From the IMG/VR virus record IMGVR_UViG_3300029922_002676, positions 1 to 26,044 of that record: a DNA stretch of 26,044 nt; one strand, written 5' to 3'. The notes beneath the pieces were generated by a model that was not told the origin of the DNA, made no database searches, and saw nothing but the letters and a program-made list of their open reading frames with translations. The stretch is from a virus. Positions 22,796 through 26,044 of the stretch are shown here, one piece after another. The position numbers and the translations under genes were made by a program. Each line of letters starts with the position of its first letter. Positions within the stretch are counted from its first letter, which is position 1.

Positions 22796-22840
22796 AAAAC
22801 GTCAAAACGGTCAAAAAAGTGACGGTCAGCGGTTCGCAAA

Positions 22841-23073
22841 ATTCGCAAACCAGCTAAAACCAATGGGTTGCAACAATGTAAATATTTTCTTTTTAAAGCA
22901 GTTATAAACCTTAAATTGACAATTCCCGTTTCTGGGAAACGGGATTTGGGTCGAAACCGGGTTGGGCGGCGGGTTCAAAAACCGGGGTCGAACGTGAAAT
23001 ATCCCCAATGTTTATGGGAGAACCATCTACACTGCATCTGAGTTGTACCTCCTAAAAAAGTTGGTTTGCGAAT
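22841..23073. repeat. AT-rich island bounded by inverted 12-mers ATTCGCAAACCA
   Basis: ATTCGCAAACCA at 22841-22852 is repeated inverted as TGGTTTGCGAAT at 23062-23073. The enclosed DNA is clearly more AT-rich than its surroundings. TTCGCAAA also occurs directly repeated just outside the left 12-mer (from 22833). Confidence 0.45.
22924..22944. promoter_or_regulatory. Palindrome TCCCGTTTC-TGG-GAAACGGGA, possible binding site
   Basis: Nine-base perfect arms with a 3-base centre. Its core (CCCGTTTC/GAAACGGG) matches the dyad at 22779-22795. A TTGACA (22916-22921) lies directly beside it on the plus strand, but no matching -10 is seen. Confidence 0.4.
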
Positions 23074-23089
23074 CGGACCACTTTTTTAG
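23052..23089. other. Long stem with CTAAAAAAGT / ACTTTTTTAG arms
   Basis: The 10-bp ends are exact reverse complements and the stem can extend by GGT/ACC with one bulged base. On either strand the 3' arm carries a run of six T, so it could act as a bidirectional terminator, though the stem base is AT-rich. Confidence 0.5.
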
Positions 23090-23094
23090 CGGGC

Positions 23095-23119
23095 AAAACC
23101 GCCCGGGGAGGGCGGTTTT
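23095..23119. terminator. Strong bidirectional hairpin AAAACCGCCC / GGGCGGTTTT
   Basis: Perfect 10-bp stem with a 5-base loop. A-runs at the 5' side and T-runs at the 3' side on both strands fit a short bidirectional rho-independent terminator. No gene ends close by, so it may isolate the phage cluster from host transcription or end a small RNA. Confidence 0.5.
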
Positions 23120-23243
23120 AAGTTATAAAATATTAACCGGCAGGGAGATATGCAATAAAAGTTACGCGTCCCGTTTTCGGTATTAAATGGACCAAAACCC
23201 GGGTATCGCCCCCCGTTGGGGTGCAAAAATCATGGGGCCGGGG

Positions 23244-23440
23244 TACCCAGCCCGACGGGCCACTGCCATTGACTTAAGGGTCGTCGGCGTTCAAAAGACG
23301 ATTTTGGGCACGTTGCGTTGAGCCAGTGCGTACGAGGTTTTCCGCGAGGGCGCGGAAAACAGCGCCCGGGGCGGGCGCGCTCCCCATGCCACTTCCGAGC
23401 GCGGGCTTAAGTCAATGGCAGTGGCCCAGCGGGCTGGGTA
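23244..23440. repeat. 197-bp element with 35-bp inverted ends
   Basis: The left arm 23244-23278 (starting TACCCAGCCCGACGGGCCAC) and the right arm 23406-23440 (starting CTTAAGTCAATGGCAGTGGC) pair at 33 of 35 positions. The 127-bp interior has a perfect TTTTCCGCG/CGCGGAAAA hairpin (23338-23359) and a GCGCCC/GGGCGC hairpin next to it. No transposase is encoded and no clear target duplication is visible. It may be a MITE-like element or a structured RNA. Confidence 0.75.
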
Positions 23441-23502
23441 GAGGGCGCGGTTCGGGTCGGCGGCCTGACGGGACGCGACAAACCATCCGGCAAAATGAAA
23501 AA

Positions 23503-23528
23503 CGGGCCGGGTCAAAAGACCCGGCCCG
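23503..23528 (-). terminator. Rho-independent terminator of the minus-strand PEP-CTERM gene
   Basis: An 11-bp perfect GC-rich stem (CGGGCCGGGTC / GACCCGGCCCG) with an AAAA/TTTT loop. On the minus strand it is followed by TTTTTCATTTT. It lies 90 bp after the stop of the PEP-CTERM gene. Confidence 0.85.
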
Positions 23529-23618
23529 CATAAAAATCCCACACCTCGCCGGCAATCAAAAAGAGCCTGGTCACCCTGGCCAGGACAGATATTTAATATT
23601 TACGTTATAAGCGACTGG

Positions 23619-24173
23619 TCATCGCCGGCGGAACCGCCGCGCCAGCAGGCCCAGGCCGCCGACCAGCAGCCCCGCCAGCATCGGCGCGGGCTCCGGCGTG
23701 GGCGTGAGCGAGACATCGTCGAGGTAGGTATAAGCCGGATCATTGGCAGTAATGAATTCCAGGGTGTCGCTCCCCGTGCCCGTGACATTGACCGACAAAT
23801 CCTGATACACATTATAGGGGCCGGTATCCAGTTCGGAATACACGGGCGCGCCGTCCCAATCCACCACCAGGCTCGTGGTGGGTGTGCCATTGCTGATAAA
23901 ACGCGCGAAACTCAGGGTGTAAGCCTCCCCCGCCGTGGTCGCAACGGTCTGCGAAAGGGTGTCCGGATTGCGGCTGTATCCCGCAATTTGCGCGGCATAG
24001 TTCCCGCTGTTGACCGGCGACGTGACAATATACTCCGGAAACGAGTTGGCGCCGGTGGTCCAGCCCGTGAAATCACCCGTCTCGAAGCCGCCATTGACGA
24101 TCAGATCCGCGCGGGCCGGAGCGGCCAGCGCCAGCGCCGCAGCGCCGGATAGCAGCATTAATTTGGTGTTCAT
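23619..24173 (-). CDS. PEP-CTERM sorting domain protein with galactose-binding-like domain
   Basis: A 184-residue protein starting at ATG 24173. Residues 1-22 are a signal peptide with an ARA cleavage site. The mature N-terminus DLIVNGGFETGDFTGWT is the characteristic opening of secreted jelly-roll (carbohydrate-binding-like) domains, and the C-terminal strands end with YLDDVSLTP, also typical. Residues about 159-184 are a PEP-CTERM signal: PEP, a hydrophobic helix (MLAGLLVGGLGLLA) and a RRFRRR tail, which directs processing by an exosortase and display or release at the surface, often with exopolysaccharide. It has its own promoter candidate and terminator. Confidence 0.9.
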   Translation of the reverse strand: MNTKLMLLSGAAALALAAPARADLIVNGGFETGDFTGWTTGANSFPEYIVTSPVNSGNYAAQIAGYSRNPDTLSQTVATTAGEAYTLSFARFISNGTPTTSLVVDWDGAPVYSELDTGPYNVYQDLSVNVTGTGSDTLEFITANDPAYTYLDDVSLTPTPEPAPMLAGLLVGGLGLLARRFRRR

Positions 24174-24290
24174 AACATGGTTGGTGTTCTGCGCTATGCT
24201 GGTGCATGAGTTTTACCTGTGTTATTCCCCTCCCTTGCCCGGGACACGCAGTCCCCGCCCACCGGGGCGATGTGCGTTGTATCCCTTCAC

Positions 24291-24319
24291 ACTATACATC
24301 CAAACCGGGAAAAATGCAA
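24291..24319 (-). promoter_or_regulatory. Sigma70-type promoter candidate for the minus PEP-CTERM gene
   Basis: On the minus strand TTGCAT (24319-24314) and TATAGT (24296-24291) are separated by 17 bases, close to consensus. The transcript would have a leader of about 110 bases. Confidence 0.55.
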
Positions 24320-24462
24320 TTGTAAATTAGCAATTAAACATTGACAAGCAGTTCTGCTAATAACTGATGCGGGTGCATCGAAATCAATTAGAACCCACAA
24401 AACCGACATTTGACTTTCGCTCCCCATGGCCGTCAAGGATGTTAAAATCTGCCAAATACCGC

Positions 24463-24489
24463 TTGACTTTTGCTGATTATTAGTATTAA
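24463..24489 (+). promoter_or_regulatory. Weak promoter candidate for the plus PEP-CTERM gene
   Basis: TTGACT at 24463-24468 and TATTAA at 24484-24489 have a 15-base spacing, shorter than ideal. Confidence 0.3.
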
Positions 24490-24575
24490 ACAAACTATAA
24501 CAAGCCTCACCCCCGGCAAAATTCGTGATCTGGCCGGGGAAAACCGGGGATAATCAAGCGTTAGAAAAGCAACCC

Positions 24576-25118
24576 ATGACATTTATGAGCAAAAACGTTT
24601 CCGCCCTCCTTGCCACCCTCGTGCTGGGCTTCGCCGCCCCCGCGCAGGCAGATTTAACCTGGGCCTGGGCCTTTTCCGGCGTGTTCGGCTTTCGGGGCAG
24701 CGCGGTTTCCGGCGAGGGCACCCTCACCACCGGACCGCTCAACGACGGTGCCTACCCGGTCACCAGCATAGACGGCTCCTTTGCCGGCAGTTCCATCTCG
24801 GGTTTGAGCGTCAATTATTCTTTTCATGGCCTGGTTCCCGACAACACCTTGTACACCCCGGGAAACAATGGCTTGGACAGCCTCCAGCTCAGTTCGACGG
24901 GCCTGTCTTTTAGCATCACCGGCGGCGATGTGATCAATCTGTTTGATGAAGCTGGCTATGCGGCCAGTGATCTGAACAATCAATTTCTGGAAGCCGGCAA
25001 CTTTATTGCCATCGAGATCCCGGCCGCCGCCCCGGAACCTTCCCAGGTCGTTTCACTGCTTTCCCTAGCCGGGATCGGCGGGGCCGGCCTGCTGCTCCAG
25101 CGCCGCCACCGCAAATAA
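24576..25118 (+). CDS. PEP-CTERM sorting domain protein
   Basis: I start at ATG 24576 (180 residues); the ATG at 24585 is equally possible, and the longer frame from 24525 would put a polar stretch before the signal. The signal peptide has the hydrophobic core ALLATLVLGFAAP and AQA cleavage before Asp. The middle part, with repeated Gly/Ser/Leu-rich strands such as GLSFSITGGDVINLF, has no recognised domain; such beta-only proteins are common among PEP-CTERM substrates. The C-terminus has the PEP motif (AAPEPSQVV), a hydrophobic helix (SLLSLAGIGGAGLLL) and QRRHRK. It faces away from the other PEP-CTERM gene. Confidence 0.88.
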   Translation: MTFMSKNVSALLATLVLGFAAPAQADLTWAWAFSGVFGFRGSAVSGEGTLTTGPLNDGAYPVTSIDGSFAGSSISGLSVNYSFHGLVPDNTLYTPGNNGLDSLQLSSTGLSFSITGGDVINLFDEAGYAASDLNNQFLEAGNFIAIEIPAAAPEPSQVVSLLSLAGIGGAGLLLQRRHRK

Positions 25119-25247
25119 CCCCGGCCCACCACCGCCGCCCGCATCAACGCCCGTCGTCCCGCGTGGCGACGAATTGGTGTTCTCCGCATTTATCCTGCCC
25201 ATTCATCCACCAGCCCCCCCTGATAAGAATCGCCAATCCCCCACTGG

Positions 25248-25284
25248 TTTGAAGTTTGATTATTCTCTGGATGTTGGATGCTGG
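25248..25284. repeat. AT-rich TTTGAAG-type dispersed repeat, outside the phage cluster
   Basis: It reads TTTGAAGTTTGATTATTCTC then TGGATGTTGGATGCTGG. This copy in host-type DNA shows that the family is not confined to the phage genes. Confidence 0.7.
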
Positions 25285-25402
25285 CGCTTGGTTCTTTCCT
25301 CTTTCCCTCCGCCCGGCTAGGATGGGTCAAACTAAATGAACCGTAACAATCCAGCCCCCGGCCGCGTCCAGCATTACTGAATACCGGATCAGAAGTCCCC
25401 GC

Positions 25403-26044
25403 ATGCCCAACGTGTCCCCCGCCCCGGCCGCCGGTCTGCCCGCGCAAACAGATTTGTTTGCCGCGACCGCCCCGCCGTCGGTTCCGCCGCCGTCAGCCCC
25501 GCCGCCGTGCATCCTGCGCGGCCCCGCCCGCCCGGACCTCCTCCGCCATGAGACCCTCGGCGATCTCCTCGCCGCCACCGCCCGCCGCCGGCCCCGCCAT
25601 CCCGCCCTCATCTGGGGCCAGCGCACCGTCACCTACGCCGAACTCGAATCCGACAGCCAGGCCATCGCCCGCAGTCTGGCCGCCCAGGGAGCCGCCCCCG
25701 GCAAAATCATCGGCCTCTTCCTCCCGCGCGGCGCCGACTTGCTCATCGCCCAGGCCGCCATCACCCACAGCACCGCCGCCTGGCTCCCCTTCGATGCCGA
25801 AACCCCGCTCGACCGCGTCAAAACCTGTCTCGATTCCGCCGGCGCCCTGGGCCTCCTCACCACCCGTGACTGGCTCCCGCGCCTCGCCGGCCTCCCGGTC
25901 CCCGTCTGGGCGGTCGAAGACCTCCGCGAGGACCCGCCGCTCGCCACGATCCCTCCGCCGCAGGGCACCCCCGATGACCCCGCCTATGTGATTTACACCT
26001 CCGGCTCTACCGGCGTGCCCAAGGGCATCGTCCTCAGCCACCGC
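25403..26044 (+). CDS. Adenylate-forming enzyme, NRPS-type adenylation domain (5' part only)
   Basis: The frame is open from ATG 25403 to the right edge (214 codons). After a Pro/Ala-rich leader (residues 1-37), the adenylation fold begins at about 45. Core motifs are visible: A1-like TYAEL (77-81), A2-like AAWLPFDAETPLDR (125-138), and A3 YTSGSTGVPKG (198-208), the phosphate-binding loop. Such domains activate an amino or aryl acid as its adenylate for loading on a carrier protein. Motifs A4 to A10 and the specificity pocket lie beyond the window, so the substrate and whether this is an NRPS module, a loading enzyme or a stand-alone ligase cannot be told. The start codon has no strong Shine-Dalgarno. 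Confidence 0.85.
   Translation, partial: MPNVSPAPAAGLPAQTDLFAATAPPSVPPPSAPPPCILRGPARPDLLRHETLGDLLAATARRRPRHPALIWGQRTVTYAELESDSQAIARSLAAQGAAPGKIIGLFLPRGADLLIAQAAITHSTAAWLPFDAETPLDRVKTCLDSAGALGLLTTRDWLPRLAGLPVPVWAVEDLREDPPLATIPPPQGTPDDPAYVIYTSGSTGVPKGIVLSHR

Larger units (their letters stand above)
22531..23618. other. 1.1-kb gene-free region between phage cluster and PEP-CTERM genes
   Basis: I see no convincing gene. The left part (22531-22746) is GC-rich repeat DNA including the hairpin at 22677-22690. The centre (22800-23090) is an AT-rich island with several palindromes. The right part holds a strong hairpin (23095-23119), an inverted-repeat element (23244-23440) and a terminator (23503-23528). 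Short open frames here lack motifs and start-site support. Confidence 0.6.
24174..24575. promoter_or_regulatory. Divergent intergenic region between the two PEP-CTERM genes
   Basis: A 402-bp AT-rich gap with no gene. It carries the minus-strand promoter candidate at 24291-24319 and a weaker plus-strand candidate at 24463-24489. A TTGACA at 24341 has no good partner. Confidence 0.6.

Noticed and set aside
22826-23008. A 60-codon minus-strand frame in the AT-rich island
   Set aside because: No ribosome-binding site, no motif, and the DNA is dominated by palindromes.
22531-23250. Mu-type transposable phage end or att site
   Set aside because: No 5-bp duplication, no TG...CA end arrangement that I can support, and no integrase or transposase gene in the window. 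The boundary between phage and host DNA is therefore only approximate.
23291-23610. Short frames on both strands across the 197-bp element
   Set aside because: They run through inverted-repeat arms and a terminator hairpin, so coding is unlikely.
25493-26041. A minus-strand frame opposite the adenylation domain
   Set aside because: Gly/Glu/Ala-rich shadow; the plus strand has the adenylation core motifs.
1-26044. CRISPR array, tRNA or rRNA genes
   Set aside because: I looked for regularly spaced repeats and for conserved RNA gene text and saw none. The repeats here are irregularly spaced and palindromic.

Overview
The window is GC-rich bacterial DNA, most likely from a Verrucomicrobiota-type organism. 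The taxon is inferred from three things: two PEP-CTERM sorted exported proteins, weak or absent Shine-Dalgarno sequences before many starts, and several families of dispersed palindromic and AT-rich repeats of a kind I associate with that phylum. No rRNA, tRNA or marker gene is present to prove it.

Positions 1 to about 22,530 hold one uninterrupted set of 22 minus-strand genes, read from right to left, forming a phage morphogenesis cluster. The order follows the Mu-like head module: a lysis-type block (lipoprotein-like protein 22021-22530, class 3 lipase 21081-21959, membrane/coiled-coil protein 20675-21076), a small winged-helix-like protein, a putative small terminase, large terminase (17744-19366), DUF935/gp29-like portal (15902-17599), Mu I-like protease with scaffold (14362-15870), a small coiled-coil protein, a capsid-cement-like protein (13214-13780), major capsid protein (12080-13129), a secreted protein, then gp36-like and gp37-like head-tail connectors. 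The tail half (1-10051) has a probable tail tube protein, small tail proteins, a hub-like protein, a 1118-residue Cys-containing protein, a small Cys-rich protein and a tail-fibre-like protein running off the left edge. I see no sheath, no long tape measure, no MuF-type minor head protein, no integrase or transposase and no repressor in the window.

The cluster is unusual in being full of dispersed repeats. Most gene junctions carry one, two genes end inside a repeat, and the portal and protease genes have repeat copies translated in frame. One of these repeat families also occurs in the flanking non-phage DNA (25248-25284), so the phage cluster appears to have taken up host-type repeats. Three cluster proteins have N-terminal export signals, and a lipase sits where Mu-like phages keep their endolysin. 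This could be a long-resident or domesticated element, or a lineage of Mu-like phage with a non-contractile tail; the window alone cannot decide.

Positions 22,531-23,618 are non-coding: a series of dyad-symmetric sites, an AT-rich island, two strong hairpins, a 197-bp inverted-repeat element and a clear rho-independent terminator. Next come two divergent PEP-CTERM genes (23619-24173 minus, 24576-25118 plus) with a promoter region between them, and the 5' end of an adenylate-forming (NRPS-type) gene on the plus strand (25403 to the right edge).
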